DNA from: Microbulbifer harenosus
Lineage (GTDB): Bacteria > Pseudomonadota > Gammaproteobacteria > Pseudomonadales > Cellvibrionaceae
Direction: 5' to 3'
Length of the DNA: 64,000 bases
Assembly: GCF_005771435.1 (NCBI RefSeq)
Contig: NZ_VANI01000012.1
Location: 45,076 to 109,075, forward strand
A program made the position numbers and the translations under genes. Below the pieces are notes generated by a model that made no database searches, was not told the origin of the DNA, and was given only the letters and a program-made list of their open reading frames with translations. Positions 17,640 through 28,676 of this stretch are shown one piece after another; position 1 is the first letter of the stretch; each line of letters starts with the position of its first letter.

Positions 17640-17822
17640 GGGGGAATGATTTCAAAAGCGTCGCAAACAGGGACGTTTGCGACGCAGCTTACATGGGTTA
17701 GGCAAGCGTTTGCGAAGCATGCTTCGCGCGCCGCCTAACGACGCCAATCTGTGATTGGCGGCCGGCCCCGCTTGCGGGTATTCACAGGGGGGCGCCTAGC
17801 CCGGTTTTGAAATCATTCCCCC
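17640..17822 (-). repeat. Structured intergenic element, copy 2 (about 183 bp, inverted relative to copy 1)
   Basis: It is bounded by a perfect 18-bp inverted repeat (17640-17657 and 17805-17822; GGGGGAATGATTTCAAAA). Read on the minus strand, the interior follows copy 1 block by block. The internal hairpin here is GCGTCGCAAAC with GTTTGCGACGC around 6 bases (17657-17684), at the same relative place as the different hairpin of copy 1. CGCCAATC and GATTGGCG form another 8-bp stem (17742-17760). It fills most of the 305-base gap between the SulP and stress-protein genes. Confidence 0.75.
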
Positions 17823-17877
17823 GGTGCCTGAGCGCCACAGGGCGACACTACGAAGTACCCGACCAAACGAGGCCGGA

Positions 17878-19386
17878 TCAGTGCCCGCCCAATACCTTCT
17901 CAATTTCCTCAGGCTTATCGTGCACCCCAAAGCGGTCCACAATCGTCGCACTGGCATCATTCAAGCCGATCAACTCAACCTCCGCGCCCTCGCGACGGAA
18001 CTTCACCACCGCCTTGTCCAGGGAATACACCGCCGAAACATCCCAGAAATGCGCCCGGCTCAGGTCAATCACCACCTTATCCAGCGCCTCCTTGAAATCA
18101 AACGCCGCCACAAACTTATCCGCCGAATTGAAGAACACCTGCCCGATCACCTTATAAGTCCGGCAATTCTTCTCCTCATCCAGCTCCGAGCTCACATACA
18201 TAAAGTGGCTCACCTTGTTGGCAAAGAACAGCGACGCCAACAGCACCCCAACAAAAACCCCAAAGGCCAGATTGTGGGTAAACACTACCACAATCACCGT
18301 CGACAACATCACCAGATTAGTCGACAGCGGCAGGCGCTTCAGATCGCGGATCGACCCCCAATTGAAGGTACCGATAGACACCATGATCATCACCGCCACC
18401 AGCGCCGCCATCGGGATTACCGCCACATAATCGCTCAGGAACACCACCAGCGTCAGCAAACCAACACCCGCCACCAGCGTGGAAAGGCGCCCGCGTCCGC
18501 CCGACTTCACATTGATCACCGACTGGCCGATCATCGCGCAACCCGCCATACCACCCAGCAGGCCCGCACCGATATTGGCGATACCCTGACCTTTGCACTC
18601 ACGGTTCTTGTCACTGCTGGTATCCGTCAGATCGTCCACGATGGTGGCGGTCATCAGGGATTCCAGCAACCCCACCACCGCAAGACCGGCGGAATACGGA
18701 AAGATGATTTTCAGAGTCTCGAAATTGAGCGGCACGTCCGGCCACAGGAACACCGGCAATGTGTCCGGCAGATCGCCCATATCGCCCACGGTGCGGATAT
18801 CCAGCCCCAGCGCTACGGCTGCCGCAGTACAGGCGAGAATGCACACCAGCGGCGACGGCAGGATCTTGCCCACCACCGGCACATAGGGAAACAGGTAGAT
18901 GATGCCGAGGCCCGCCGCAGTCATCGCGTACACATGCCAGGTGACATCGACAAGTTCCGGTAGCTGCGCCATAAAGATCAGGATCGCGAGCGCATTCACA
19001 AACCCAGTAACCACCGCCCGCGATACGAAGCTCATCAGGCTGCCGAGTTTGAGATAGCCGGCGATGATCTGCAGAACCCCGGTCAGCAGCGTTGCCGCCA
19101 GCAGGTATTGCAGTCCATGCTCCTTCACCAGAGTCACCATCAACAGCGCCATGGCACCGGTGGCCGCGGAGATCATTCCCGGGCGACCGCCAACAAAGGC
19201 GATGACGACGGCGATACAGAAGGAGGCGTAGAGGCCTACACGGGGATCAACCCCGGCGATGATGGAGAAAGCGATGGCCTCGGGAATGAGAGCGAGGGCA
19301 ACCACGAGGCCGGCGAGCACGTCGCGGCGGATATTGCCGAACCAGTCGTTTCTGGTGGACGACAACAGGGTGTTGGAGAACTGCAT
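17878..19386 (-). CDS. SulP-family anion transporter with STAS domain
   Basis: Inner-membrane transporter of 502 aa. The SulP core starts with [20 protein letters not shown] and [12 protein letters not shown], and includes [18 protein letters not shown] and about ten or more hydrophobic segments up to residue 390. The cytoplasmic C-terminus is a STAS domain ([19 protein letters not shown]), the regulatory unit of this family. Substrates known for SulP proteins include sulfate and bicarbonate; the sequence does not decide. The neighbouring universal stress protein is a common genomic partner. Confidence 0.92.
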   Translation of the reverse strand: MQFSNTLLSSTRNDWFGNIRRDVLAGLVVALALIPEAIAFSIIAGVDPRVGLYASFCIAVVIAFVGGRPGMISAATGAMALLMVTLVKEHGLQYLLAATLLTGVLQIIAGYLKLGSLMSFVSRAVVTGFVNALAILIFMAQLPELVDVTWHVYAMTAAGLGIIYLFPYVPVVGKILPSPLVCILACTAAAVALGLDIRTVGDMGDLPDTLPVFLWPDVPLNFETLKIIFPYSAGLAVVGLLESLMTATIVDDLTDTSSDKNRECKGQGIANIGAGLLGGMAGCAMIGQSVINVKSGGRGRLSTLVAGVGLLTLVVFLSDYVAVIPMAALVAVMIMVSIGTFNWGSIRDLKRLPLSTNLVMLSTVIVVVFTHNLAFGVFVGVLLASLFFANKVSHFMYVSSELDEEKNCRTYKVIGQVFFNSADKFVAAFDFKEALDKVVIDLSRAHFWDVSAVYSLDKAVVKFRREGAEVELIGLNDASATIVDRFGVHDKPEEIEKVLGGH

Positions 19387-19494
19387 AATCGAAAGAGCCT
19401 GTCTGGAGAGTCTTGTTCTGGCCCTGAAAAGGGGGCGCGGATTCTAGCATCTCGGGGTTGCTGGCTAAACAACCGTCAGGGTTTCATCTCTCGA

Positions 19495-19515
19495 GCCTGC
19501 AAGGCAGGCTCCTAC
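19495..19515. repeat. Solitary REP-like unit
   Basis: A short unit ending GCAGGCTCCTAC, matching the end of the larger REP-like hairpins at 21.1 and 24.6 kb. GCCTGC and GCAGGC make a small stem. Confidence 0.55.
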
Positions 19516-19552
19516 ACGATCCACGTCGACCTATGTCGCTTTTTACCACCCC

Positions 19553-19598
19553 TGTCCGCTTCCGTGGACACGCCCTGTCCGGACACTTTTTCCGGACA
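19553..19598. promoter_or_regulatory. TGTCC/GGACA palindromes, candidate enhancer of the ABC module
   Basis: Three clustered sites: TGTCCGCTTCCGTGGACA (19553-19570), the uninterrupted palindrome TGTCCGGACA (19576-19585) and CCGGACA (19592-19598). They lie about 75-120 bases upstream of a strong -24/-12 promoter, the normal place for a sigma-54 activator. The obvious candidate to bind here is the NtrC-type regulator encoded at 24687-26033. A near match to the IHF consensus (one mismatch) lies between, at 19645-19657. Confidence 0.55.
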
Positions 19599-19673
19599 CT
19601 TCGACGGCTCCAATAAAATATTTAAAAAATTTATTTCCTTTAATTTTCAATGACTTAAATCCTAAATTCGCAT

Positions 19674-19689
19674 TGGCACGGCAATTGCG
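19674..19689 (+). promoter_or_regulatory. Strong sigma-54 promoter of the HlyD-ABC module
   Basis: TGGCACGGCAATTGCG matches TGGCACG-N4-TTGC exactly, with GG and GC 10 bases apart. The expected start is near 19700, about 94 bases before the ATG of the fusion-protein gene. The module's own sigma-54 activator and kinase are encoded at its end. Confidence 0.88.
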
Positions 19690-19793
19690 ATAAGGCCACT
19701 GCATCCGGAATTTCAACCGTGCATCCGCGGCGCAAGAAGCCCGCGTCTCACTGGCAGAACAAGACAAACCGATATTCAGTACTTGGGAGCAAC

Positions 19794-21074
19794 ATGATCA
19801 GAGATACCTCCGGGCAGGACGTCCAACTCACACCGCAAAGCCCCTGGAAGAACCCGCGCCTGCTGAAACGCGCTGGCCTCGGCCTCGGCGCCGCGGCTTT
19901 CGTGGTTTGGGGGATGATGAGCTGGCAGAGCACCAGTGCGGTGGACGCAAGCCTATCGCTGTCGCGTATCAACGTTGCCGCGGTAGAACGCGGGGACCTG
20001 GTGCGGGATCTGGTGGTGCAGGGCAAGGTGGTAGCGGCCAACAGCCCCACCCTGTTCAGCCCCGCCCAGGGCATCGTGAAATTTGCGGTAAAGGCCGGCG
20101 ATGCGGTGGCCCAGGGGCAGTTGCTGGCAGAAGTGGAGAGCCCGCAGCTGCAGAACCAGCTTGCCCAGGAAAGTGCACTGTACAACAAACTGAGCGTGGA
20201 GCTGGCGCGCCAGAAGATCCAGGCCAAGCGCCAACGCCTTGAAAACACCCAGAAGGCAGACCTCGCCGAAGTGAATCTCATCGCGGCCCGCCGCGAGCTG
20301 AAGCGCGCGGAAATATCCATGGAAAAGCAGATCATCTCCCAACTGGACTTTGAAAAGGCCAGCGACGACCTGGCCCGCGCGGAACTCGAACACGCGCAGG
20401 CGGTACAAAACGCGGCGCTGGAAAACGAAGCGCTTACATTTGAAACCCAGACCCTGCAACTGCAGGTGGACCAGCAGAAACTGCAGATGGAAGAACTGCA
20501 GCGCAAGGTCAACGAGCTGCAGATCGTCTCCCCGGTCGACGGCACCATCGGCAGCCTCGCCGCCACCCAGCGCGCCGCCGTAGCCGCCAACGCACCACTG
20601 CTCACCGTCGTCGACCTCACCAGCTTCGAACTGGAAGCCGCGGTACCGGAAAACTACGCCGACGACCTCGGCCTCGCCATGGAAGTGGAAATCAACATGG
20701 CCGGTAAAAAACTGCCCGGCGAAATTACCGCAATCGCGCCTGAGGTGATCGACAACCAGGTCGTCGCCCGCGTGCGTTTCACCGGCGAGCAACCGGCCAA
20801 CCTGCGCCAGAACCTGCGCCTCACCGCCCGCGTGCTGCTGGAAAACCGCAGCGATGTGCTGCTGGTCAAACGCGGCGCCTTCCTCGATCAGAGCGGCGGG
20901 CGTTTTGCGTGGAAGCTGAACGACCAGAGCCAGGCGGTGAAGGTGCCGATCACCATCGGCGCGCTGGGATTGAATCAGGTGGAGATCGTCTCGGGCCTCG
21001 ACGTTGGAGACCGGATCATCACCTCTTCCGCGGAAGAACTGGACAAGGCGCAACTGGTCGCACTGAAAGATTGA
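19794..21074 (+). CDS. HlyD/MacA-type periplasmic adaptor (membrane fusion protein)
   Basis: Periplasmic adaptor of a tripartite efflux or export system, 426 aa. One transmembrane helix lies near the N-terminus (GLGLGAAAFVVWGMMSW), then a lipoyl/barrel-sandwich half (TLFSPAQGIVKFAVKAGDAV), a long coiled-coil hairpin rich in Gln, Glu and Leu (about residues 115-240), and the returning lipoyl half (VSPVDGTIGSLAATQRAAV), followed by a beta-barrel domain. ATG 19794 is preceded by GGGAG at a good distance. It leads the sigma-54-controlled operon and should work with the ATPase and permeases that follow. No outer-membrane channel is encoded nearby. Confidence 0.88.
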   Translation: MIRDTSGQDVQLTPQSPWKNPRLLKRAGLGLGAAAFVVWGMMSWQSTSAVDASLSLSRINVAAVERGDLVRDLVVQGKVVAANSPTLFSPAQGIVKFAVKAGDAVAQGQLLAEVESPQLQNQLAQESALYNKLSVELARQKIQAKRQRLENTQKADLAEVNLIAARRELKRAEISMEKQIISQLDFEKASDDLARAELEHAQAVQNAALENEALTFETQTLQLQVDQQKLQMEELQRKVNELQIVSPVDGTIGSLAATQRAAVAANAPLLTVVDLTSFELEAAVPENYADDLGLAMEVEINMAGKKLPGEITAIAPEVIDNQVVARVRFTGEQPANLRQNLRLTARVLLENRSDVLLVKRGAFLDQSGGRFAWKLNDQSQAVKVPITIGALGLNQVEIVSGLDVGDRIITSSAEELDKAQLVALKD

Positions 21075-21080
21075 TAAACC

Positions 21081-21144
21081 GTAGGAGCCTGCTTGCAGGC
21101 GAACGAAATTGGCACCGAAGGTTCGCCTGCAAGCAGGCTCCTAC
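21081..21144. repeat. REP-like perfect inverted repeat inside the ABC operon
   Basis: Twenty-four-base arms (21081-21104 and 21121-21144), beginning GTAGGAGCCTGCTTGCAGGC, are perfect complements around a 16-base spacer. The motif resembles pseudomonad REP sequences (GTAGGAGC...GCAGGCGAAC). It lies six bases after the fusion-protein stop and may set mRNA stability between it and the ATPase gene. Confidence 0.85.
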
Positions 21145-21249
21145 GGCGAAGAACGATTTAGAACCGCACGGTGGATCGGCGCAGCGAATCCACCATTCGA
21201 AATACGGCGAAATACTTTTAATTCGAATCAAATGACAAGGAAATCCACC

Positions 21250-21951
21250 ATGCTGAAAATGCACAACATCCGCAAAAGCTACCGCACCGACACCATTGAG
21301 ACACACGCGCTCCGGGATTTCAGCCTGGAAGTGAACGAGGGAGAGTTCGTATCCGTCACCGGCCCCAGTGGCTCCGGTAAAACCACCTTCCTCAATATCG
21401 CCGGCCTGCTGGAAACCCCAACCGGCGGCCAGTACCTGTTGGATGGGCAGGAAGTGGGCAACCTCTCCGACCGCGAGCGCTCGCACCTGCGCAATGAAAA
21501 AATCGGCTTTATTTTCCAGGGGTTCAACCTGATTCCCGACCTCAGCCTGTTCGACAACATCGACGTGCCGCTGCGCTACCGTGGCTTCAACGCCAAGGAA
21601 CGCCGCCGCCGTATCGAAAAATCTCTCGAACAGGTCGGCCTTTCCGCCCGCGCCAAACACCTGCCCGCACAGCTTTCCGGTGGCCAGCAACAGCGCGTTG
21701 CCATCGCCCGCGCACTGGCTGGCGAACCCCGCTTCCTGCTCGCGGACGAACCCACCGGTAACCTGGACTCCCTGATGGCACGTCAGGTGATGGAACTGCT
21801 GGAATTTATCAACCAATGGGGCACCACCATTGTTATGGTCACCCACGACCCGGATCTTGCGCGCCGCGCCCATCGGAATATCCAGATCGTCGATGGCCAG
21901 GTGTCCGACCTGCGCCAAAACATTGCTGCAGATGAAGCGGCCATCGCCTGA
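21250..21951 (+). CDS. MacB/LolD-type ABC transporter ATP-binding protein
   Basis: ATPase subunit, 233 aa. It has Walker [11 protein letters not shown]-loop [13 protein letters not shown], signature [15 protein letters not shown], Walker [14 protein letters not shown] and switch His in [10 protein letters not shown], the usual set for the MacB/LolD/FtsE group that drives mechanotransmission-type permeases. ATG 21250 has AAGGA upstream. It is followed 10 bases later by the first permease gene and shares the module with an HlyD-type adaptor, pointing to export or extraction of a substrate from the periplasm or inner membrane. Confidence 0.93.
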   Translation: MLKMHNIRKSYRTDTIETHALRDFSLEVNEGEFVSVTGPSGSGKTTFLNIAGLLETPTGGQYLLDGQEVGNLSDRERSHLRNEKIGFIFQGFNLIPDLSLFDNIDVPLRYRGFNAKERRRRIEKSLEQVGLSARAKHLPAQLSGGQQQRVAIARALAGEPRFLLADEPTGNLDSLMARQVMELLEFINQWGTTIVMVTHDPDLARRAHRNIQIVDGQVSDLRQNIAADEAAIA

Positions 21952-21961
21952 GGACGTTGCC

Positions 21962-23275
21962 ATGATTGGATATTACATTTCTCTCGCGCTGCGCAGCCTG
22001 CGGCGCACCCCGATATTGAGCGCACTGATGGTCGCGGCCATTGCCGTGGGTGTGGGCGCCGCCATGACTACGCTCACCCTGAACTACATGATGTCGCGCA
22101 ACGCACTTGCGGACAAAGACGATGTGCTTTACGCCGTGCAACTGGACAACTGGGATCCGCACGAGGCCGCCGACAACCCCAGCGAAATGCCGTGGGAGAT
22201 CACCTATAAAGATGCCATCAGCCTGCTGCGCTCGGACATCCCGACCTATCACGTAGCGATGCACCGCTGGGGCGGGCCCATTACCCTTGAAGACTCCACC
22301 TTACGGCCCTACACAGCACAGGCGCGCGTAACCAGCCGCGACTTCTTTGCGCTGTTTGATGTTTCGTTTGTCTACGGCGGCACCTGGGCCGGGGAAGCAG
22401 ACAACAATGCCGTGTTCCAGGTCGTTCTGAACAAGTCCACCAATGAAAAACTGTTCAACGGCGAAAATAGTGTGGGCCGCACGATCAACTTCAACGGAGC
22501 TCCCTTTACGGTGGTCGGCGTGGTCGAGGACTGGCATCCGAGCCCCAAGGTCCACGATCTGAACAATGGCGACTTCATGAAATCCGCGGACATTTATATT
22601 CCTTTCGGCCTGCATCGCGTGCTCGAAATCCAGACCTGGGGCAACACCAATGGCTGGAAGCCGGAAAAAATTGAAAGCTACGAGGATGGCCTCGGTGCCG
22701 AGTACGTGTGGGTTCAATACTGGGTGCAACTTGATAGCGCGGAGCAACGCCAGCGCTATGAAGACTTCCTGACCGGTTTTATCCAGGAACAGAAGAGCCA
22801 GGGCCGCTTCCCGCGCCCGCTGAAATTCGGCCTGAGCAAACCGTCCGAGTGGCTGGTGCTGAACGAAGTGGTCGACGGCGATGATCGTATGCTGAACTGG
22901 CTGTCGCTCGCCTTTCTGCTGGTTTGCCTGGTCAATGCTGTTGCCCTGCTGCTGGCGAAGTTCCTGCGCAAGGCACCGGAAACCGGTGTGCGCCGCGCCC
23001 TCGGCGCAAGCCGCAGCGCCGTGTTCAGCCAGCACTTGGTGGAAAGCGGCTGCATCGGACTCGCCGGTGGTCTGATCGGCATTCTGCTGACGCTGGCCGG
23101 GCTGGCACTGATCCGCCAACTGTCGATGGGTTATATGGACAGCGTCGCGTCCATGGACTGGCTGATGATGCTCAGCGCGATCGGGCTCGCGATACTTTCC
23201 AGTCTCCTGGCAGGGCTGTATCCCGCGTGGCGCATCAGCCGCACCAACCCATCCATCTATCTGAAAACCCAGTAA
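21962..23275 (+). CDS. MacB/FtsX-type ABC transporter permease 1
   Basis: Permease of 437 aa: one N-terminal transmembrane helix (LSALMVAAIAVGVGAAMTTL), a large periplasmic domain of about 250 residues (MacB_PCD type; RVTSRDFFALFDVSFVYGG), and three C-terminal helices with FLRKAPETGVRRALGASRSAV, the cytoplasmic loop typical of the FtsX/MacB family, and LLAGLYPAWRISRTNP at the end. ATG 21962 lies 10 bases after the ATPase stop. It probably pairs with permease 2 as a heterodimer. Confidence 0.9.
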   Translation: MIGYYISLALRSLRRTPILSALMVAAIAVGVGAAMTTLTLNYMMSRNALADKDDVLYAVQLDNWDPHEAADNPSEMPWEITYKDAISLLRSDIPTYHVAMHRWGGPITLEDSTLRPYTAQARVTSRDFFALFDVSFVYGGTWAGEADNNAVFQVVLNKSTNEKLFNGENSVGRTINFNGAPFTVVGVVEDWHPSPKVHDLNNGDFMKSADIYIPFGLHRVLEIQTWGNTNGWKPEKIESYEDGLGAEYVWVQYWVQLDSAEQRQRYEDFLTGFIQEQKSQGRFPRPLKFGLSKPSEWLVLNEVVDGDDRMLNWLSLAFLLVCLVNAVALLLAKFLRKAPETGVRRALGASRSAVFSQHLVESGCIGLAGGLIGILLTLAGLALIRQLSMGYMDSVASMDWLMMLSAIGLAILSSLLAGLYPAWRISRTNPSIYLKTQ

Positions 23276-23310
23276 GGCCACACGTCAGCAAGACCCACAA
23301 GGAAACTACC

Positions 23311-24516
23311 ATGCTGGAACTTAGACCTATTTTATCCGCGCTCTGGCGCCACAAGATTTCCGCGCTTCTGATCGCACTGCAGCTCGGCCTCACGCTGGCC
23401 ATCGTCAGCAACGCGAGCGTCGTCATCCAGGAGCGCGAAGAGAGAATTGCCCGCCCCACCGGCATAGCCGAAGCGGACATCGTCACCGCCCATTTCATGC
23501 CGATCCCAAAGGACTATGACTTGCTCGAGGCCTTCCGCCTGGACATGGACATGATCCGCCAGCTACCCGGTGTTGCCGCCGCCACCATCAGTCGCGCACC
23601 CTTGGCCGGCAGTGGTTCCTCCGGTGGATTCCACACCAAGCCCCACCAGGAAGTCGGCTCCACCGGGGCCGCGTTCTTTAGCGGGGACGAACACTTCATC
23701 GATGCCCTCGGGATGAAGCTGGTCGCCGGCCGCAATTTCACTCCGAGTGAAATTCGGATAATGGAAAGCAGCTCCAGTGAACGTCCAACCATAACCATTA
23801 TTACCCAGCAACTGGCGGACACCCTGTTCCCCGAAGGCAATGCGCTAGGCAAATCCCTCTACTTCGGTGGCGACGACAATCCAATGGAAATAGTAGGCAT
23901 TGTCGAGCGCAATCTGGGCCCCTGGCCAAACTCGTCGGTCGCCGGCAACACTGTTTTTTTCCCGGCCATTATGGAGACCCAGTGGTACGACTATATTGTG
24001 CGCGCCGAACCCGGCCAGCGCGACGCCGTACTGAAACTGCTGGAGGAAAAAATGGCGGAGCGCGACGCAGAGCGGGTGATTGAAGTGAAAACCCTGACAG
24101 AGCAGAAAACCCGCTACTACGCCGGTGACAACACCATGATCAAGGTACTGACCGGCGTCGTTAGCCTACTGACGTTTATCGTCGCCCTCGGTATCGTCGG
24201 GCTCACCGTGTTCTGGATTACCCAGCGCCAGAAGCAGATCGGCGTGCGCCGCGCCCTCGGTGCCACCCGCACCGCCATCAGCCGCTACTTCCTGCTGGAG
24301 AACCTGATGATCGCTGCAACTGGCGTCGCACTCGGCACCGCCGCCGCACAGATCTTCAACCAGTTCCTGGCCAGTGAATTCGGCCAACCGGCACTGCCGC
24401 TGTCTACAACCCTGGTCTGTGCCTTTATACTGCTCGCTGTCAGCCTTACCTCGGCCCTGGTGCCGGCACTGCGCGCCGCGAATATCTCGCCGGCGATGGC
24501 AACGCGCAGCGTGTAA
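23311..24516 (+). CDS. MacB/FtsX-type ABC transporter permease 2
   Basis: Second permease, 401 aa, with the same architecture: an N-terminal helix (ISALLIALQLGLTLAIVSNA), a periplasmic domain (about residues 50-275, FFSGDEHFIDALGMKLVAGR), and three C-terminal helices carrying ITQRQKQIGVRRALGATRTA and the closing VPALRAANISPAMATRSV. ATG 23311 has AAGGA upstream; the frame is open earlier inside permease 1 but that part is not coding. It is followed by REP-like repeats before the regulator gene. Confidence 0.9.
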   Translation: MLELRPILSALWRHKISALLIALQLGLTLAIVSNASVVIQEREERIARPTGIAEADIVTAHFMPIPKDYDLLEAFRLDMDMIRQLPGVAAATISRAPLAGSGSSGGFHTKPHQEVGSTGAAFFSGDEHFIDALGMKLVAGRNFTPSEIRIMESSSSERPTITIITQQLADTLFPEGNALGKSLYFGGDDNPMEIVGIVERNLGPWPNSSVAGNTVFFPAIMETQWYDYIVRAEPGQRDAVLKLLEEKMAERDAERVIEVKTLTEQKTRYYAGDNTMIKVLTGVVSLLTFIVALGIVGLTVFWITQRQKQIGVRRALGATRTAISRYFLLENLMIAATGVALGTAAAQIFNQFLASEFGQPALPLSTTLVCAFILLAVSLTSALVPALRAANISPAMATRSV

Positions 24517-24532
24517 ATTTTCCGGCACGGAT

Positions 24533-24653
24533 GTAGGAGCCAGCCTGCTGGCGAACAGGAATAAGCACAAGAGACGGTTTGCCTGTAGGAGCCTGCCTGC
24601 AGGCGAACGAGATCTCGCACGCGAACCGGTTCGCATGCAAGCAGGCTCCTACA
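24533..24653. repeat. Cluster of three REP-like units
   Basis: Units at 24533-24556 and 24584-24608 are direct and one at 24629-24653 is inverted, so units two and three can pair into a large hairpin. Unit two starts TGTAGGAGCCTGCCTGCAGG. They lie between the second permease and the regulator and may lower read-through into the regulatory genes. Confidence 0.82.
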
Positions 24654-24686
24654 GGAACTGAGCTAATCAATCAGGGAGAGTTGGAC

Positions 24687-26032
<1,346 letters not shown>

Positions 26033-26033
<1 letters not shown>

Positions 26034-27358
26034 TGCCCCGCACCTCCGTTGAAGGCAGGATTTTCGCCTGTACACTGTTCGCCGTCGCCATCGGGACCGG
26101 CCTTCCCTTTGCGCTACAGGAACTCGGCGCCGATGCCCGGCTCGCCTGGAGCGCGGGCCTGCTGCTGGCCATGGTCACCACCTGGTTGCTGCTGCGACCA
26201 CTTACCCGCTCACTAAACCGCGCCCTCAGCAGCCTGCAAAGCGGCCTGCTGAATTTTCGTGACGGCGACTTTTCCATTTCCCTTGCACTCAAAGGCAACG
26301 ACCAACTGGGTGAACTCGCCGAACTGTATAACGAAGTGGGAGAAATCCTGCGACGGGAGCGCGCGCACATTCACCAGCGGGAACTGCTGTTGGACACCGT
26401 CATCCAGAGTTCTCCGCTGGCACTACTGCTGATCGACCACAGTGAACACATCATCTACGCCAACACCAGTGCGCGGCACCTGCTGCATGGCGGCAGACCG
26501 CTGCAGGGGCACACACTTGCGCAGATTCTGCCCCACTGCCCCCCGGAACTGGCGCAAGCGATCGAGAAAAAGCAGGACGGCCTCACCAGTTATCTCGACA
26601 AGGAAAGCAGCCATACCCTGCACATCAGCAACAGCACCTTCGTGTTGAACTCGCAGAAACACCGCTTGATTCTGTTGCGCGAAATGACCCGGGAATTGAC
26701 CCGCGCCGAAGTGCAGGTGTGGAAAAAAGTCATCCGCCTGATCAGCCACGAGCTGAACAATTCCCTCGCCCCCATTTCCTCGATGGCGCACAGCGGCAAA
26801 ATGCTTTCGGAAAAGCTGCACTCGGAACAACTGGCCGGCGTATTTGATGTTATTGCCGAACGCTGCCGGCACCTGACTGACTTTACCCAGGGCTACGCCC
26901 GCTTTGCCAAACTACCTCCCCCCGTATGTGAGGAAGTTTCGTGGCACAAGCTGGTATCGCGGTTACAGCCATTACAGCCGTTTCAGTTACAGGGAAATGT
27001 CCCAGCGCGCCCGGGTTATTTTGATCCCGCGCAAATGGAACAGGCATTACTGAACCTGCTGAAGAACGCCGCAGAATCGGGCAGTGCAGAGGAGGAAATT
27101 ACGCTGCGTATCGAAACCGATGTTCACGGACAACTGCTGACCGTCAGTGATCGCGGCACCGGCATGAGCGAGAAAGTACTGCAACAGGCACTGTTGCCAT
27201 TCTTTTCCACCAAGCCCCAAGGGGTTGGCCTGGGGCTAGCCTTGTGCCGGGAAATTGTCGATGCTCACGACGGACAGATTCAACTGCACAACCGCGCCGG
27301 AGGCGGCCTGCAAATCAGCCTGTGGCTGCCATGGGCAAAAGGAAACCCAGCGCATTGA
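26033..27358 (+). CDS. Sensor histidine kinase, partner of the NtrC-type regulator
   Basis: Membrane kinase of 441 aa. Two N-terminal helices (about 8-29 and 38-54) enclose almost no periplasmic loop, so sensing is probably within or near the membrane. HAMP-like (55-110) and PAS (about 115-215) segments follow. The phospho-acceptor His239 is in LISHELNNSLAPISS, then the N box LLNLLKNAAESG, G boxes SDRGTGMS and GVGLGLALCREI, as in NtrB/PrsK-like kinases. ATG 26033 overlaps the regulator stop by one base (TGATG), so translation is coupled. With the regulator it forms a two-component pair at the end of the ABC module. Confidence 0.92.
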
Positions 27359-27411
27359 GTGTATGAATCCAGGTTCTGAAACAACCTGCCATTCCCGACC
27401 GCCAGTGAATA

Positions 27412-28371
27412 TCAGGCTGATACCTGCTGTTCCCCGCGCAGCTTATTCACATCCGCGCGCGGCGGTGCACCAAACATACGGCTGTACTCGCGGCTGAAGT
27501 GGGATGGGCTCTCGTAGCCCACGCGGTAACTCGCAGAAGCCGCTTCCAGTCCCTCACTCAGCATCAACCGGCGCGCTTCATGCAAACGCAGTTTTTTCTG
27601 GAACTGCAACGGCGACATTCGCGTGACCTGTTTGAAGCTGTGGAACAGCGACGACTCACTCATATTGGCACGATCCGCCAGTTCGCGAATGCGCAGCGGT
27701 TCAGCGAAGTGGTCCTTGAGCAGAGCGATCACCCGCGAGATCCGGTTGGCCTGACTATCCGCCACGGCAAACTTGCGAATGCGCGCGCCCATTTCTCCTC
27801 TCAGCACACGGTAAAGAATTTCCTTGCGCGCCAGCGGCGCCAGAATCGGCGCATCCGCGGGATTGTCCAGCAAATTCAGTAGGCGGCTCACCGCATTCAG
27901 CAAGCCGATATCCATCTGCGCCATACACAGGCCACAGTTCACTTCCGGACAGCTGAAGTCCGCCTCCACAACCGGTGCCTTTTCTCCCAGCTCCAGAATC
28001 AGATCGGTCACTTCCTTGGGTTCCACCACCAGTTTGACGGCAAGGTACGGCTGCTCCGCCGAGGCGACCACCACCCTGGCCGACACCGGCAGGTGAACCG
28101 AGGAGGCCAGATAGTTTAGAGGGCCGTAGGCAATTTCCTTGTCGCCCAGCTGCAACACTTTTTCACCCTGCACGATAAAACCGAGTGAGGGTTCGTACAC
28201 ACTGGAAATACAACTCGTGGTGGCCACGTCTGAGCGGATCAGGCCGACGCCCGCGAGCGCGGACTGCTGCATCCCGGTTTCCGGTACCCAGCGCAGGATA
28301 TTGCGCACCAGACCTTTGCGCATGGCTTCCATTTCCCGCTCGACCGCTTTACTGCGTTGTTCCCCCGGCAT
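27412..28371 (-). CDS. AraC-family transcriptional regulator
   Basis: Regulator of 319 aa with an N-terminal AraC_N cupin-like domain (SLGFIVQGEKVLQLGDKEI) and a C-terminal double HTH (about 215-310: LADRANMSESSLFHSFKQVT, then VGYESPSHFSREYSRMFG). ATG 28371 has GGGAGGG upstream; a start six codons earlier is less well placed. It is transcribed away from an RND efflux operon, and the space between holds phased direct repeats of the kind AraC proteins bind, so it probably controls that operon. The inducer is unknown. Confidence 0.92.
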   Translation of the reverse strand: MPGEQRSKAVEREMEAMRKGLVRNILRWVPETGMQQSALAGVGLIRSDVATTSCISSVYEPSLGFIVQGEKVLQLGDKEIAYGPLNYLASSVHLPVSARVVVASAEQPYLAVKLVVEPKEVTDLILELGEKAPVVEADFSCPEVNCGLCMAQMDIGLLNAVSRLLNLLDNPADAPILAPLARKEILYRVLRGEMGARIRKFAVADSQANRISRVIALLKDHFAEPLRIRELADRANMSESSLFHSFKQVTRMSPLQFQKKLRLHEARRLMLSEGLEAASASYRVGYESPSHFSREYSRMFGAPPRADVNKLRGEQQVSA

Positions 28372-28415
28372 ACGCCCTCCCGATAACACTTAAGACAGAC
28401 CGCTGGCCAGTATAC

Positions 28416-28481
28416 GGAGTTTCAGGCAAGCCACTTAGAACTTTGCAGTATTGGGCAAGCACTGGGCAGTAATATGCAAGC
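28416..28481. promoter_or_regulatory. Phased direct repeats, candidate AraC operator
   Basis: GCAGTA-N4-GCAAGC occurs twice, at 28445-28460 and 28466-28481, exactly 21 bases apart (two helical turns), the geometry of AraC-type half-sites. A degenerate third copy (GGAGTT-N4-GCAAGC) lies at 28416-28431. All are between the divergent regulator and efflux genes. The remaining part of this 349-base gap, apart from the hairpin at 28677, shows no gene. Confidence 0.55.
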
Positions 28482-28676
28482 CACCCCCAGAATGTGACAA
28501 AAGCGCTACCAGTTCGGCAGGCAAGAACAACGCAAAAAAATATACGGCGGAGAATCGCGGCGACTCGGCCGCGAGTCCAACAACTCACCAATTGCGCGGG
28601 GATTACAGAATCAGGCAATCAGACAACAGTAACCGGATACCGTCCGATGGCGTGGAGCCGCTAAGGTATGCGACCG

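Noticed and set aside
17696..17738. GTTAGGC ... GCCTAAC in element copy 2 as an integron attC site
   Set aside because: The order of the two core sites is the reverse of attC, copy 1 does not keep the pairing, and no integrase or cassette is present.
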